Positions 27,586-37,338 of a stretch of DNA of 64,000 bases are shown one piece after another. The translations under genes and the position numbers were made by a program. Every line of letters starts with the position of its first letter. Position 1 is the first letter of the stretch. The notes beneath the pieces were generated by a model, which saw nothing but the letters and a program-made list of their open reading frames with translations, did no database searches and was not told where the DNA came from. The stretch is from contig AP024596.1 of assembly GCA_019704295.1 (NCBI GenBank), positions 1,944,501 through 2,008,500 of the forward strand, written 5' to 3'. The stretch comes from Sulfolobales archaeon HS-7 (GTDB lineage Archaea; Thermoproteota; Thermoprotei_A; Sulfolobales; Sulfolobaceae).

Positions 27586-28500
27586 TTACATATAAACTTT
27601 TATATCTAAATTATCAACTATATCTCTATATCTATTCCTTACTGTGACCTCTGTAATACTTCCTGCTTTAGCTACTTCCTCCTGAGTTTTCTTGTGCCCA
27701 AGGAGAACCGCTATTAAATACACTGAAGCGGCTGCTATTGGCAAGGGACTTTTCCCGCTCGCTAAACCGCTTTTCTTAACTTCATTGATAAGCTCAGCAG
27801 CTTTAGTAACAATGTTTTCTTCAAGTTGAAGGTTGCTTACTATCTGAGGCACAAATCTAACTGGTTCGTAACCTTTTCTCTTCTTTGTCAGATCTGGGTT
27901 TGCTAAGGTTATCTTATCTTTAGCCCTCCACATTTCCTCCTTAGTTATTCCTACGATCCTCAGAATTTCGGGTTCCGATTTAGGTTCTCCCTTAATATTA
28001 CATGCCTCCTCAATAGCTGCGGCAACTACAGCCCTTACGTCGATGCGCTTCATTAGACCTTTATCTACTACCTTTCTTATTAGTTTCCCAGCTTCCTCTT
28101 TAACCGAAGGCGTTACTCCTAGCTTTCCGCTAATATCATGCAAAGTGCTTAAGGCCGTGATAAGTTTTTTATCTGCTTGCTTGATTCTCGATTTTTTATT
28201 TTCTCGATTATTATAGATTTTTTCACGTATTCCCCTAATCCTGTTTCTTCTACTCACTCCTATTCTAGTTCCTAACCCTTCATCGTGTACTAGAGGATTC
28301 ACCGGACTGTATGTGTTCCTTTGTTTCTTCTGTTCCTGATTATAGATTCCATAGCCAAGACCATCATCTATCATTTGTTCTTCAAGAACAATTCCACACT
28401 TACAACATTTTACCTCTCCATTTACTTTATCGGTTATTGGTTCATGTTTTCCTCCTAATGGACACTCCGAGTTAGACGTATTATCAGTTACTGTTGCCAT
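27586..28500 (-). CDS. tfb: Transcription initiation factor B (TFB)
   Basis: The 304-aa factor bridges TBP-DNA and RNA polymerase. N-terminal residues 13-35 form a zinc ribbon with C13, H19, C32 and C35 rather than four cysteines. Then come a B-reader-like segment (RNTYSPVNPLVHDEGLGTRI) and two cyclin folds (ALSTLHDISGKLGVTPSVKE and LINEVKKSGLASGKSPLPIA). It ends with the recognition helix AGSITEVTVRNRYRDIV. Sulfolobales have several paralogues; proximity to TFE-beta suggests the second one, but this cannot be settled here. It starts directly after gar1. Confidence 0.93.
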   Translation of the reverse strand: MATVTDNTSNSECPLGGKHEPITDKVNGEVKCCKCGIVLEEQMIDDGLGYGIYNQEQKKQRNTYSPVNPLVHDEGLGTRIGVSRRNRIRGIREKIYNNRENKKSRIKQADKKLITALSTLHDISGKLGVTPSVKEEAGKLIRKVVDKGLMKRIDVRAVVAAAIEEACNIKGEPKSEPEILRIVGITKEEMWRAKDKITLANPDLTKKRKGYEPVRFVPQIVSNLQLEENIVTKAAELINEVKKSGLASGKSPLPIAAASVYLIAVLLGHKKTQEEVAKAGSITEVTVRNRYRDIVDNLDIKVYM

Positions 28501-28761
28501 TCATCTCCTCCTCTCCTCAAAGAAGACTTTCTCCCCTTTCTTTATCTCTTCTAGACTCTTAACTAAAATATAAGGCTCGTTTACATTTCCAACGACATCT
28601 AGGACTTGACCTACCTTTCGTTTTTTTTCATCAAAGATATACTTTCCAACAAGCTTATATTTAGTATAATCCATCTTGTTTATTCCCTTGACTAGCACCT
28701 TATACCTAGGTAAGCTATTATAAACGTAACCCAATTGAGTTAATCTGCTCTTTGCCATCAT
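28501..28761 (-). CDS. gar1: H/ACA RNP protein Gar1
   Basis: The 86-aa protein matches archaeal Gar1: RLTQLGYVYNSLPRYKVLVKG and a beta-barrel core GKYIFDEKKRKVGQVLDVVGNVNEPYILVK (glycine-rich tails absent, as in archaea). Gar1 binds Cbf5 in box H/ACA particles that make pseudouridine in RNA. The start could be either of two adjacent Mets. The stop abuts the TFB start codon, so the genes form one transcript. The same gar1-tfb order is, to my knowledge, common in archaea. Confidence 0.85.
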   Translation of the reverse strand: MMAKSRLTQLGYVYNSLPRYKVLVKGINKMDYTKYKLVGKYIFDEKKRKVGQVLDVVGNVNEPYILVKSLEEIKKGEKVFFEERRR

Positions 28762-28978
28762 CTCTCTATATTATCAGTCATTTTATATATACGTTAGTAT
28801 TGTAATACTTCAATAGTTCTCTCGATAAGTAATATCATTATTAACACGGCGGATTACGTCAAACTTTATTTATAAACGTAGGCAAAATAATTAGTTTTAT
28901 TTACTATCGACATTAGGATAACCATATATAATAAGTTAAATCCAAAGATAAAAATATAAACATACTTATATCGAATAG

Positions 28979-30085
28979 TTATAGAGCCTTGAATTTTTCC
29001 TGCCACGCTTCATAGATTTTCGTAATTTCTGCACTGACGCTAGGCTTTCTTAATTTGAAAGCCTCTTCAAATTCCTTCATAGTAACAGGCCGTGGCTCTT
29101 TACTTCCCGTCTTGAACATCTCCTTAACAATTATCATATGGGCGGTCTGCACTAGATCCCTTATATCGCTAGCTGTGTAACCCTCAGCCTTTTCGGCTAA
29201 CGTCTGTATATCGAGCCCGGTAGTTTTTATTTTCGACGTATAGAATCTAAAGAGCTCTACCCTTTGCTCCCTGTCTGGAAGTCCTATGTAAATTCTTTTC
29301 TGGAAACGTCTTATAAAGGCCTCGTCTAATTTCCATGGTTTATTTGTAGCACCGATAACATAGACTTTAAAAGTCTCTGATTTGTCCTGTAATCCATCCA
29401 TTTCCTTCAAAAACTGATTTCTTACCCTAGCTTCTCCGCCAATTTCGTTGTTAAAAGAACCAAGCAGTGCGTCTAACTCATCTATGAAAACGACAACAGG
29501 TTTATTTTCCTGTTTTGATAATTCCCTTGCCTTTACGAAGACTTTTGACACGTTTTTCTCTGACTCACCGAGCCACTTTGACATAACTGAAGCGGCGTCA
29601 ATATGCATAAATTCTGAGTCGATTTCATTAGCCACCGCAGCGGCAATCATTGTCTTTCCGCATCCAGGGGGACCATAAAGCAAGATGCCCCTAGGCCAGC
29701 CGAGTGGAAAAAGATCGGGTCGCATTGATGGATATATTATCGATTCCCGTAACGCTTCTTTTACGTTATCTAGCCCCACTATATCATCAAACCTTACTTT
29801 AGGTTTTTCCGATAGTACAATGACTTCTGACGTTTTTTCTTGAGGGGAATCGCCTTCCGGCAGCATTTCCTTAAGGACTTGGATTCTCTTTTTATATTCA
29901 TTAATCATCTGTTCATACGCATGACGAGCTACGGAATCAGGATATAACGCTACCAACTGTGTTAGGACATCTATCGCACGTTGATAATTGGTTATAGCAT
30001 CATCCTTTCTCCCTTCCTTGTCTGCTCTAACAGCAGTTATAGCATATTTTCTCGCTAGATCTTCTAGCATTATTTGAGCGCTCAA
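28979..30085 (-). CDS. cdvC: CdvC, Vps4-like AAA ATPase of the division machinery
   Basis: The 368-aa protein has an N-terminal MIT domain (residues about 1-75, three helices) and one AAA domain. Walker A is GPPGCGKT (138-145) and Walker [11 protein letters not shown] (198-207), with the arginine-finger region [16 protein letters not shown]. It disassembles ESCRT-III filaments during cytokinesis and vesicle release. The MIT domain binds the C-terminal MIM of CdvB. It follows cdvB by 6 bases, the last gene of the cdvABC operon. Confidence 0.96.
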   Translation of the reverse strand: MSAQIMLEDLARKYAITAVRADKEGRKDDAITNYQRAIDVLTQLVALYPDSVARHAYEQMINEYKKRIQVLKEMLPEGDSPQEKTSEVIVLSEKPKVRFDDIVGLDNVKEALRESIIYPSMRPDLFPLGWPRGILLYGPPGCGKTMIAAAVANEIDSEFMHIDAASVMSKWLGESEKNVSKVFVKARELSKQENKPVVVFIDELDALLGSFNNEIGGEARVRNQFLKEMDGLQDKSETFKVYVIGATNKPWKLDEAFIRRFQKRIYIGLPDREQRVELFRFYTSKIKTTGLDIQTLAEKAEGYTASDIRDLVQTAHMIIVKEMFKTGSKEPRPVTMKEFEEAFKLRKPSVSAEITKIYEAWQEKFKAL

Positions 30086-30091
30086 CTTCTA

Positions 30092-30862
30092 TCACGTAAA
30101 GACTATTTTCCCCTCTTTGCTCATTCTTTCTAACACTCTTATTACGGTTTCCCTATCCGCGTTGTACGTCTTGCAGAAGTCGTCTATATCGAATATGTTA
30201 CCGTGTGTTGTTATATAAAATAAAACGTCAGTTTCGCTTATTGGATTATAACTTTGAATATGTCCTTCTGTAGATGGGACGTGAGGGAATGTATTAGATA
30301 TTTCTTGTAACTTAGTCTTCATCTGATCTTCAGCTAACTTTGACGCTTCTTCGTATATTTGTCTCGCCTGCTGATCCATTATACTTAATGAAGAAGTATC
30401 AATAATTGGGATTTTAGAATTAGCAACTATCTCATTTAGATTACTATTTAGGTTCTCAAAACCTATTGCAAGCTCTGGTACTGCCTTCTTCACCTTATCG
30501 ACGATTAGAGATATAGCCTTTGATGTTGAATAGAGATTCATCCCTATTTCCTGCATAGTCTGAGCTTTCTCTAGTCTTAACCTTATTTTCTCTAACGTGA
30601 GGTAAGCCGTATAAACGATCTTAATCATATTCCTTAGCTCCGCTATCTCCTGAGCGTATATTGATGCTCTAAGCTTATCTTCATCTAAGTGGGCTACCTT
30701 TAACCTTCTGAATAGCTCCTTATCTCTCTCCTCTAATCTTCTCTTAACACCGTCAAGCTTGTCCATCTGTTCGCTGATAGCAGCTTGGACCCTTGTTATA
30801 ACCTCAGGTAGATTCCCTCTTCTCCCTCCGCCAGTCATCCTCTGGAAAAAATCCCTTATCAT
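30092..30862 (-). CDS. cdvB: CdvB, ESCRT-III-like division protein
   Basis: The 256-aa protein has a charged, helical ESCRT-III core (AAISEQMDKLDGVKRRLEERD and the following long helices up to about 180). A Pro-containing linker and a C-terminal winged helix (SETDVLFYITTHGNIFDIDD and onward, about 200-256) that binds CdvA follow. The winged helix distinguishes CdvB from its paralogues B1-B3. It is the middle gene of cdvA-cdvB-cdvC, 18 bases after cdvA. Confidence 0.95.
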   Translation of the reverse strand: MIRDFFQRMTGGGRRGNLPEVITRVQAAISEQMDKLDGVKRRLEERDKELFRRLKVAHLDEDKLRASIYAQEIAELRNMIKIVYTAYLTLEKIRLRLEKAQTMQEIGMNLYSTSKAISLIVDKVKKAVPELAIGFENLNSNLNEIVANSKIPIIDTSSLSIMDQQARQIYEEASKLAEDQMKTKLQEISNTFPHVPSTEGHIQSYNPISETDVLFYITTHGNIFDIDDFCKTYNADRETVIRVLERMSKEGKIVFT

Positions 30863-30880
30863 TTTCTCCTTTCCCCGCGA

Positions 30881-31573
30881 TTAACTCGGCGTTACTTTCA
30901 CAGGTATGGGCATCTGAAACTGCGCCTCCTCTTTCTTTTCCGAGGCCGACGCAATGGGCTTTACATCTAGACTATCCTTATCTATCGATTCCATCTTGTC
31001 TAATGTCTTTCTTATGTCGTCTTTCTCTAAGGAGTATGCATCTCTTGACTGTCTCAGAGCGTCGACAGATAGCTTATATGACGTTTCTGGAACTTCATTA
31101 GAAATATAATTCATCTTTAACATAGCAAGCGCTTTTTCTATATGTAGTAATTGATCGTCGATCTCATTAATTTTGCTCTTAAGCTTGTTTTTAAGCTTTA
31201 CGTAATCGTCTTTTAATTTTAACGCCTCTGTGTCTAGTTTCCTTTTCATCTCGTCGTACATTCCCTTCGAAATGTCTCCTTTACCATACAGTTCCTCCAA
31301 AGCTCTTTGCCTTCTTCTTGTCTTCTCCATTAATGTCATAATTCTTATCGCATCTGCCTTCCATTCAGGGAGGACATAAACTTTTTCATCCTCTGCTCTT
31401 AGCATAGAGGGTTCTAATGTTACCACGTCTTTACCTACTATAGCCTCAATACCAGTTACTGTTCCGTCAATCTCAGTGTAAACATTAACTATTAGTCCAA
31501 ACTCCCTCCCATAAATATCCTTAACCTTCTGACCTACATACTTTGATATTTCATCCGAGGATAATATTGGCAT
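30881..31573 (-). CDS. cdvA: CdvA, membrane-recruiting division protein
   Basis: This 230-aa protein has an N-terminal PRC-barrel-like domain (KYVGQKVKDIYGREFGLIVN, about 1-70), a long coiled-coil central region rich in Lys/Glu, and a short C-terminal tail (FQMPIPVKVTPS) that fits the CdvB-binding peptide. CdvA assembles at midcell first and recruits CdvB. I chose the ATG at 31573; an in-frame TTG five codons upstream is possible. A TATA-like CTTAAAAA lies about 45 bases upstream. It heads the operon. Confidence 0.93.
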   Translation of the reverse strand: MPILSSDEISKYVGQKVKDIYGREFGLIVNVYTEIDGTVTGIEAIVGKDVVTLEPSMLRAEDEKVYVLPEWKADAIRIMTLMEKTRRRQRALEELYGKGDISKGMYDEMKRKLDTEALKLKDDYVKLKNKLKSKINEIDDQLLHIEKALAMLKMNYISNEVPETSYKLSVDALRQSRDAYSLEKDDIRKTLDKMESIDKDSLDVKPIASASEKKEEAQFQMPIPVKVTPS

Positions 31574-31721
31574 ATGAACGATCCTCAATTTGTTCTTGCC
31601 TATAGGTTTGTTTTTAAGGATTATTCCTAGAAAAGCCTCAGCAGGTCCCAGAACATCACCGGTAAGTGCTTTTAACCTTCATCATAGGCTCATTATTCCT
31701 TACGAATTTCTAGCTTTTTAA

Positions 31722-32000
31722 ATGAAACTAGACAATATCATTTACAGTATGTCGCTTGAAACACTTCAAGGTTATCTCCATAATGTTACAGGGTTTGTGC
31801 ATAATATCAACTTAAGTGGTATCTCGAACATTCTGATTTTACTAGGTTTTTCATTACTGGTTCTGCTGTTTTTCGCTTTATTGATTTATGGTATGGTAAG
31901 GGCCTTTTCATCTGTGCCTAATATGACAACTAAACAGTTCATTGGACTCCTAGTTTTGATAGGTGCTACTCTATTACTAATCGGACTACTGCTTCCCTAA
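31722..32000 (+). CDS. Small membrane protein, two transmembrane helices
   Basis: The 92-aa protein has two hydrophobic helices, ILILLGFSLLVLLFFALLIY and FIGLLVLIGATLLLIGLLLP, separated by a short polar turn (SSVPNMTTKQ). It is divergent from cdvA with 148 bases between, and its last 4 bases overlap the convergent enolase gene. There is no family I recognise. Position beside cdvA is suggestive only. Confidence 0.65.
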   Translation: MKLDNIIYSMSLETLQGYLHNVTGFVHNINLSGISNILILLGFSLLVLLFFALLIYGMVRAFSSVPNMTTKQFIGLLVLIGATLLLIGLLLP

Positions 32001-33256
32001 AGATAAAGTGCGTTCTTTCCTAAATATTTTAACTCGTATAACTTTTCTAACGTGAGAAGTCTGTTATATTTTGATATCCTCTCCCCTCGTGCCGGTGCTC
32101 CAGACTTTATAAAATCTGATGACAAACCCACAGCAAGATCTGCGACGTAGTTATCCTCTGTATCCCCGCTTCTATGGCTTACGATAGTTTTAATGTTATT
32201 TCTCTTTGCTAGTTCGACGAAGTCAAAAGTTCCCGACAGCGTACCTATCTGATTCGGCTTAACAATAACTCCCTTCGTGGCTTTCCCCTTTATTCCCTCA
32301 GTAAGATAAACACTATTCGTCGCATATAGATCATCTCCTACAATTATCGTCTTCTTTAAATTCTTCTGTAGTTCAGTAAAAGAGTCCATATCGTTCTCGT
32401 GAAATGGATCCTCTAAGTAGAGTAAAGGATATTCATCGACTAGTCCCCTGTAATAGTCTAGTAATTCGTCCTTTGAGAACTCCTTATCATCTAAAACGTA
32501 AGCTAATTTTTCTTTATAGTAAAATTCACTTGCAGCAGCATCCATTCCCATGGCTATTCTACCATCAAATCCTGCATCCTTAATAGACGAATATACTAGA
32601 TTTAAGGCTTCCTCTGTTCTACTGAGAGGTGGAGAGAAACCCCCTTCGTCTGCAACAGAGGTAAATATCGGTCCGAATTTTTCTTTAATTTTCCCCTTTA
32701 ACTTATGGTATACAAGCGATGATGCCTCTATTGCCTCCTTAAATGTCTCAAAGTTGAAGGGTATAATCAAGAACTCCTGAATCCTTAAGTTATTTCCTGC
32801 ATGAACTCCTCCATTGATAATGTTAAGAAGAGGAACTGGAATTGTTCGAGCGAATTTCCCACCAATATAAAAGAAATAGTCTACACCCAACTCTAAGGAT
32901 GCAGTACGAGACGCAGCTAATGAGGTAGCTATAGCTACGTTTCCTCCTATCTTGCTGAAATTATTCGTTCCGTCTATATCCTTTAGTATTTTGTCAATAT
33001 TCCTCTGGTCTGTAACATTAACGCCTTTCAGAGCAGGTTCAACATAATTTTCAATTACCCTTAATGCATTGTTAAGAGTGATACCATTAGAATCTCTTAA
33101 CTCAAAGGCCTCTTTAGAACTTTTAGATTTTCCTGCAGGAGCGTCCGCGTACGCCGCATAACCACTTTTCGTTTTAACGAAGACTCGTAAAGTTAGATTT
33201 GCTCTCGAATCTATTATTTCCACGCCGATTATCGAATCTATTTGATACTCGTTCAT
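31997..33256 (-). CDS. eno: Enolase
   Basis: The 419-aa enzyme interconverts 2-phosphoglycerate and phosphoenolpyruvate. It contains NGGVHAGNNLRIQEFLIIP, the Mg-binding region LYLEDPFHENDMDSF and VGDDLYATN, the catalytic Lys in VIVKPNQIGTLSGTF, and SHRSGDTEDNYVADLAVG near the C terminus. The substrate-loop SGASTG is PAGKSKS here, as in some archaeal members. It is a single gene, convergent with the small membrane protein. Confidence 0.96.
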   Translation of the reverse strand: MNEYQIDSIIGVEIIDSRANLTLRVFVKTKSGYAAYADAPAGKSKSSKEAFELRDSNGITLNNALRVIENYVEPALKGVNVTDQRNIDKILKDIDGTNNFSKIGGNVAIATSLAASRTASLELGVDYFFYIGGKFARTIPVPLLNIINGGVHAGNNLRIQEFLIIPFNFETFKEAIEASSLVYHKLKGKIKEKFGPIFTSVADEGGFSPPLSRTEEALNLVYSSIKDAGFDGRIAMGMDAAASEFYYKEKLAYVLDDKEFSKDELLDYYRGLVDEYPLLYLEDPFHENDMDSFTELQKNLKKTIIVGDDLYATNSVYLTEGIKGKATKGVIVKPNQIGTLSGTFDFVELAKRNNIKTIVSHRSGDTEDNYVADLAVGLSSDFIKSGAPARGERISKYNRLLTLEKLYELKYLGKNALYL

Positions 33257-33311
33257 ATTTCTCCTTCCGATAGTTTATTATGTTATTTCGGGTATTATTT
33301 ATTGTCCTTAC

Positions 33312-33617
33312 ATGATAGAGGATTCGTTTATATTCATCGTCCTAATAACGTTTACACTGATCACCCCTTTATATTTTCGGTTACTTTACGGAAAACTAAG
33401 TAACGTAAAGGCGTTCGCGTTTGCATGGACTACGGCCTTTTACTACATTTCATATATTTTCAATTATGGCGTAATCCCAGCTTTCATCGCGTTAGTATTA
33501 CTAAACGTAAGTTCATACTTCCTTATCATAAAAGAGCACATTACCTTAATTTCTACCGGAATAATATTTTTATTAACTATATGTGTTTTGGTCATAATTT
33601 ATTATGTATTGCTGTGA
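33312..33617 (+). CDS. Small integral membrane protein
   Basis: The 101-aa protein is almost entirely hydrophobic, with about four predicted helices (FIFIVLITFTLITPLYF, AFAFAWTTAFYYISYIF, VIPAFIALVLLNVSSYFLI and ISTGIIFLLTICVLVIIYYV). It is divergent from enolase by 55 bases and 12 bases ahead of the Zn-ribbon gene. I recognise no family. Confidence 0.65.
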   Translation: MIEDSFIFIVLITFTLITPLYFRLLYGKLSNVKAFAFAWTTAFYYISYIFNYGVIPAFIALVLLNVSSYFLIIKEHITLISTGIIFLLTICVLVIIYYVLL

Positions 33618-33629
33618 TCCATAACATAT

Positions 33630-33956
33630 ATGGCTAGAGGTAAAAAAACCCAAGATAAGGGAAAATGTCCGAGTTGCGGAAAGGAAGACGTTAAACCCAC
33701 TAAGACGTGGCAGTTAATATCTCCTCTTCCTGATGCTAAGGGGAGGATAACCATAACAGTAATGGGTTCTTATGTCTGCGAGCAATGTGGATATCATTGG
33801 AAAGGGGTAGTGTCTAAAATTAAGGCAGGGGGCAGTTCTGTGGAAATCGAGGGAAGGAAAGGTGTTAAACAGGTTGGAGAGGAGGATGAACAAGACAGGG
33901 GCTTTGTAATAGAAATAGACGCTGACAACTTGGGTGAAGATGACGAAGAAGAGTGA
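33630..33956 (+). CDS. Zn-ribbon protein with acidic tail
   Basis: The 108-aa protein has a TFIIS/Elf1-like zinc ribbon: C13 and C16 (CPSCG) and C50 and C53 (CEQCGYHW), preceded by a basic N terminus (RGKKTQDKGK). It ends with a strongly acidic tail (DADNLGEDDEEE). It is probably a nucleic-acid-associated or transcription-related protein, but no precise family is recognised. The gene overlaps the signal peptidase gene by 23 bases. Confidence 0.75.
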   Translation: MARGKKTQDKGKCPSCGKEDVKPTKTWQLISPLPDAKGRITITVMGSYVCEQCGYHWKGVVSKIKAGGSSVEIEGRKGVKQVGEEDEQDRGFVIEIDADNLGEDDEEE

Positions 33957-34371
33957 TGTAGCAGTAGTGGTATTGGTTTTGGTCATTTACCTAGCGATAC
34001 TGACAGGACTGGTAAACCCAGCTACTGTAGACGGGGTTTCAATGTATCCTATATTCCAGAATGGTTCATTAGTATTTTATGATCCGGGACACAGTAATAT
34101 ACAGTTATATTCGGTAATAATCTACAGGTCGCTTCAAAATACACCAATAATTCACAGGGTGATCGGGATTCGCAGAGTAGACAGCATTCCTTACTATATA
34201 ACGCAAGGTATAGATAAAATAACCAATCCGCTACCCGATAACGTAGTTGGCTTTGAAAGCAGAGAGGGTGCACCTGCTAATACCGTGATAGGAGTGGTTA
34301 TTAGCGTTGGAGGAATCCAAATTAGCATTCCCTACTTAGGATACATATCCATGCTGTTTTATGGAATTTAA
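33934..34371 (+). CDS. Signal peptidase I (archaeal Sec11 type)
   Basis: The 145-aa membrane protease has one N-terminal transmembrane segment (VAVVVLVLVIYLAILTGLV). The catalytic Ser36 lies in VDGVSMYP, and His74 in IIHRVIGI replaces the bacterial Lys, as in the archaeal/ER group. The third box is ITQGIDKITNPLPDNVVG with its Asp. It removes signal peptides from secreted proteins outside the membrane. The start is GTG 33934, or ATG 33940 two codons later. It overlaps the Zn-ribbon gene. Confidence 0.9.
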   Translation: MKMTKKSDVAVVVLVLVIYLAILTGLVNPATVDGVSMYPIFQNGSLVFYDPGHSNIQLYSVIIYRSLQNTPIIHRVIGIRRVDSIPYYITQGIDKITNPLPDNVVGFESREGAPANTVIGVVISVGGIQISIPYLGYISMLFYGI

Positions 34372-34448
34372 TTTATAAGGGAAAATGAGCTTAATTGAAC
34401 TGAACAATATTTTAATTAATTAAGATACTCTAATAATTATAAGACAAT

Positions 34449-35954
34449 TTATAGTGTGACATTTTCCCCTCTTTCCCTTCTCTTTAGAACTCTATATGTG
34501 GGAGTTATAGTAGTGGGCTTGTTTGCATATACGTTATCAATTCTTCTCACTGACGTGTTATAAGGACTCATCCTAATTTTTTCAGGTTCTTTTCTAGCCG
34601 TTTCCATTATTTTTCTTAAGGCTTCCGCAAGTAGTTCTAATGCGTATAAAGGTTCGCCTTCTGTAGGTTCTATCATTATAGCCTCCTCTGCTAGTTGAGG
34701 AAAATATATGGTAGGGGCGTATATACCATAGTCCAATATTGATTTAGCTATATCCTCTGCACTTACACCATAGGAGTCCTTGGCGTTTTTCGCTGAAAAA
34801 ACCACCTCGTGCTTTCTTATTCTGGAATTGTTAGGAAAAAGGGTGAGGCCCTCTACTCCCTTTAATTTTGTAATTAAGTAATTTGTGGCAAGAGTACTCA
34901 TTATAGCCACGCTCCTAACCCCCTCGCCTCCAAGCCCTAATAAATAAACGTAAGCTCTAACTAGATTGCCCACGTTACCGAAGTATGAAGACATCTTTCC
35001 TATAGTTTTCTCTGGTTCTTTAATTAAAATGCGATTATCCTGTTTTATTAATACCGGGGAAGGTAAATAATCTGTTAATTCGTTCTTAGCGCAGACTGCT
35101 GCAGCTCCAGGTCCTCCCCCTCCATGTGGAACAGCAAAGGTCTTATGAAGATTAAGGTGAACTATGTCAAAGCCCATATCTCCCGGTCTTACAATGCCTA
35201 ATATTCCGTTTAGATTAGCGCCGTCATAGTATAGCTTTCCGCCTTTTTCGTGAACTACCTTTGATATTTCCAATATATTTTGCTCGAACAGTCCTAGCGT
35301 ATTTGGATTAGTAAGCATTAGTCCCGCTGTTTTATCACTTACTATATTTTTTAAAATATTTAAGTCCAATAAACCTTCCTCGTTCGATTTTACATATATT
35401 ACCTTAAATCCTGCCATTGATGCACTAGCAGGATTAGTGCCGTGTGCAGTGTCTGCAACTAAAATCTCGTCCTTATTAATACCATTATCGATGTTTAGCT
35501 TCTTGATCATCAGCACGCCAGCTAACTCACCAGAACTACCTGCAGGAACGGCAAGACTGCATCGATCCATTCCTGTAAGTTCTTCAAAAATAGTCTGAAG
35601 TTCATATAAGGTTTCAAGTATTCCCTGAACTGTACTAGGATCCTGTGAAGGGTGAAATGTCTCGACAAGTTCTTGTCCTATAACCTCTGCTTTAGGGTTA
35701 TACTTCATAGTACATGATCCCAAGGGCATGATTCCGTTATCAACTCCAAAATTCATTTGAGAAAGTCTAATGAAGTGTCTTACTACTTCGATCTCATGTA
35801 AACCAGGCATATTAACTACGGTCCTTTTAAAAGCTCTAGATTTTACATTTGAAGCAACGTCCGGTACATCCTCTTTGCTTATAAGAAATCCATTGGTTCT
35901 AGTATCCCCTATCTCATGAATTAAAGGTTCCTCCCATCTTGCTTGTTTCCACAT
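34449..35954 (-). CDS. gcvPB: Glycine dehydrogenase (decarboxylating) subunit 2
   Basis: The 501-aa subunit is the PLP-binding half of the P protein. The PLP lysine lies in VHLNLHKTFAVPHGGGGPGA. It begins with TIG-like RWEEPLIHEI and has PLGSCTMKYNPK, both conserved. With GcvPA it decarboxylates glycine and passes the aminomethyl group to lipoyl-GcvH. The start is 2 bases from the gcvPA stop, so PA and PB are co-transcribed on the minus strand. Confidence 0.96.
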   Translation of the reverse strand: MWKQARWEEPLIHEIGDTRTNGFLISKEDVPDVASNVKSRAFKRTVVNMPGLHEIEVVRHFIRLSQMNFGVDNGIMPLGSCTMKYNPKAEVIGQELVETFHPSQDPSTVQGILETLYELQTIFEELTGMDRCSLAVPAGSSGELAGVLMIKKLNIDNGINKDEILVADTAHGTNPASASMAGFKVIYVKSNEEGLLDLNILKNIVSDKTAGLMLTNPNTLGLFEQNILEISKVVHEKGGKLYYDGANLNGILGIVRPGDMGFDIVHLNLHKTFAVPHGGGGPGAAAVCAKNELTDYLPSPVLIKQDNRILIKEPEKTIGKMSSYFGNVGNLVRAYVYLLGLGGEGVRSVAIMSTLATNYLITKLKGVEGLTLFPNNSRIRKHEVVFSAKNAKDSYGVSAEDIAKSILDYGIYAPTIYFPQLAEEAIMIEPTEGEPLYALELLAEALRKIMETARKEPEKIRMSPYNTSVRRIDNVYANKPTTITPTYRVLKRRERGENVTL

Positions 35955-35955
35955 C

Positions 35956-37296
35956 CTATTCCGCCACCTTCCGTATCATGTAGTCGATCATCGACTTTAG
36001 GTGAACTTCCGTAACACAGAATAATGCCACGTTGTCTTTTAATTGCAGACCTCCATGTATGCCGTTTTTAAGAAGTTTCTTATGTATCTCGTCATAATCT
36101 GTATTGAATAGTATAGTAAATTCTTCGAAGAAATCACTCTCAAGGTAAGGTTCTATTCCCCTTATCTCAGTAAGTCCTTTAAAAGCGTAATGGGCTCTAT
36201 TATATATTTCCCTAGCCAGTTCGCTGATTCCTTTTCCTCCAAGTAAGGAGAGATAAACTGCATTGGCTAATGCTATAAGAGCCTCGTTTGTGGTTATATT
36301 CGAAGTAGCTTTTTCTCTTCTTATGAATTGCTCCCTAGTTTGGAGTATTAAGGTAAATGCTCTATTATTCTCCACGTCTTTGGTAAGCCCAACTATTCTG
36401 CCCGGTAGCTGCTTAATTAATTTCTGTTCCCATCTCGTTGCAATAATTCCATTTAGAGGACCACCAAAATTCATCGGAATTCCTAGCTCCTGACCGTCTG
36501 ATACTGCAATATCCGCCCCATATTCGCCTGGCGACCGCAGTAATCCTAGACTTACTGGAGATACGCCTATTATTTTCAGAGCGTTATATTTCTCGGCTAA
36601 TTCGAAGACGTAATCTATATTTTCTTCTATAACTCCAAAGAAGTTTGGCTGTTGAATATATATTGCAGCTGTATCTTGCGACATTTTTTTCTCTATATCC
36701 TCTAGTATCAGTTGTCCACTACGATCGATATCTGCCTCAATAACTCTAATACCTTTACCGCTAATCCATGTTTTAACTACTTTAAGGTGACGTGGATTAA
36801 CAGATTTGGGAACAATGACAGTTTTTCTACCCGTTATCCTATATGCCATTAATAAAGCTTCAGCAAGAGCTGTACCCCATTCGTAATGTGACGACGTTAC
36901 TACATCCATTTCGAAGAGATCGGCAATAAGACTTTGATATTCAAATAAAGCTTGAAGGATGCCCTGTGACATCTCCGGCTGATAGGGCGTATATGAAGTA
37001 TAGAACTCTTGTCTGCCTAATATTTCCTTTATTACTTTTGGTGTATAATGAGGGTAAATTCCTCCTCCTAAGAAGGGGGGCATGATTAACTTAGCGTTTT
37101 TCTCCTTCCTATTATCTATTAAGTTTTGGATCTCATACTCCGATAATGGTTCCTGTGGTAATGAGGTGAAACTATTAACGAATTTGACGTAGGGAGGTAT
37201 GTCAGAGAATAGTTCCTCCGTATTAGCAAGACCTATTACTTTTAACATTTCGTTTATTTTAGATAAATTAGGCATCCACGGATGGAAGTCCAGCAT
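35956..37296 (-). CDS. gcvPA: Glycine dehydrogenase (decarboxylating) subunit 1
   Basis: The 446-aa subunit shows the family start FHPWMPNLSKINEML, then FLGGGIYPHYTPKVIKEILG and FYTSYTPYQPEMSQGILQAL (substrate cleft), and FGGPLNGIIATRWEQKLIKQ. It is divergent from gcvT with only 42 bases between the two starts, so the four gcv genes share a bidirectional promoter region. Complete system: PA, PB, T and H here; the E3 component (lipoamide dehydrogenase) is not in the window. Confidence 0.95.
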   Translation of the reverse strand: MLDFHPWMPNLSKINEMLKVIGLANTEELFSDIPPYVKFVNSFTSLPQEPLSEYEIQNLIDNRKEKNAKLIMPPFLGGGIYPHYTPKVIKEILGRQEFYTSYTPYQPEMSQGILQALFEYQSLIADLFEMDVVTSSHYEWGTALAEALLMAYRITGRKTVIVPKSVNPRHLKVVKTWISGKGIRVIEADIDRSGQLILEDIEKKMSQDTAAIYIQQPNFFGVIEENIDYVFELAEKYNALKIIGVSPVSLGLLRSPGEYGADIAVSDGQELGIPMNFGGPLNGIIATRWEQKLIKQLPGRIVGLTKDVENNRAFTLILQTREQFIRREKATSNITTNEALIALANAVYLSLLGGKGISELAREIYNRAHYAFKGLTEIRGIEPYLESDFFEEFTILFNTDYDEIHKKLLKNGIHGGLQLKDNVALFCVTEVHLKSMIDYMIRKVAE

Positions 37297-37338
37297 AATG
37301 TTATAACCTCACTTTACGCTATTTAACGTTGTATTTCT

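Noticed and set aside
31574-31664. Upstream extension of CdvA in the same frame (GDVLGPAEAFLG...)
   Set aside because: There is no ATG, GTG or TTG in that part except TTG 31588, and the TATA-like element lies in it, so it is most likely non-coding.
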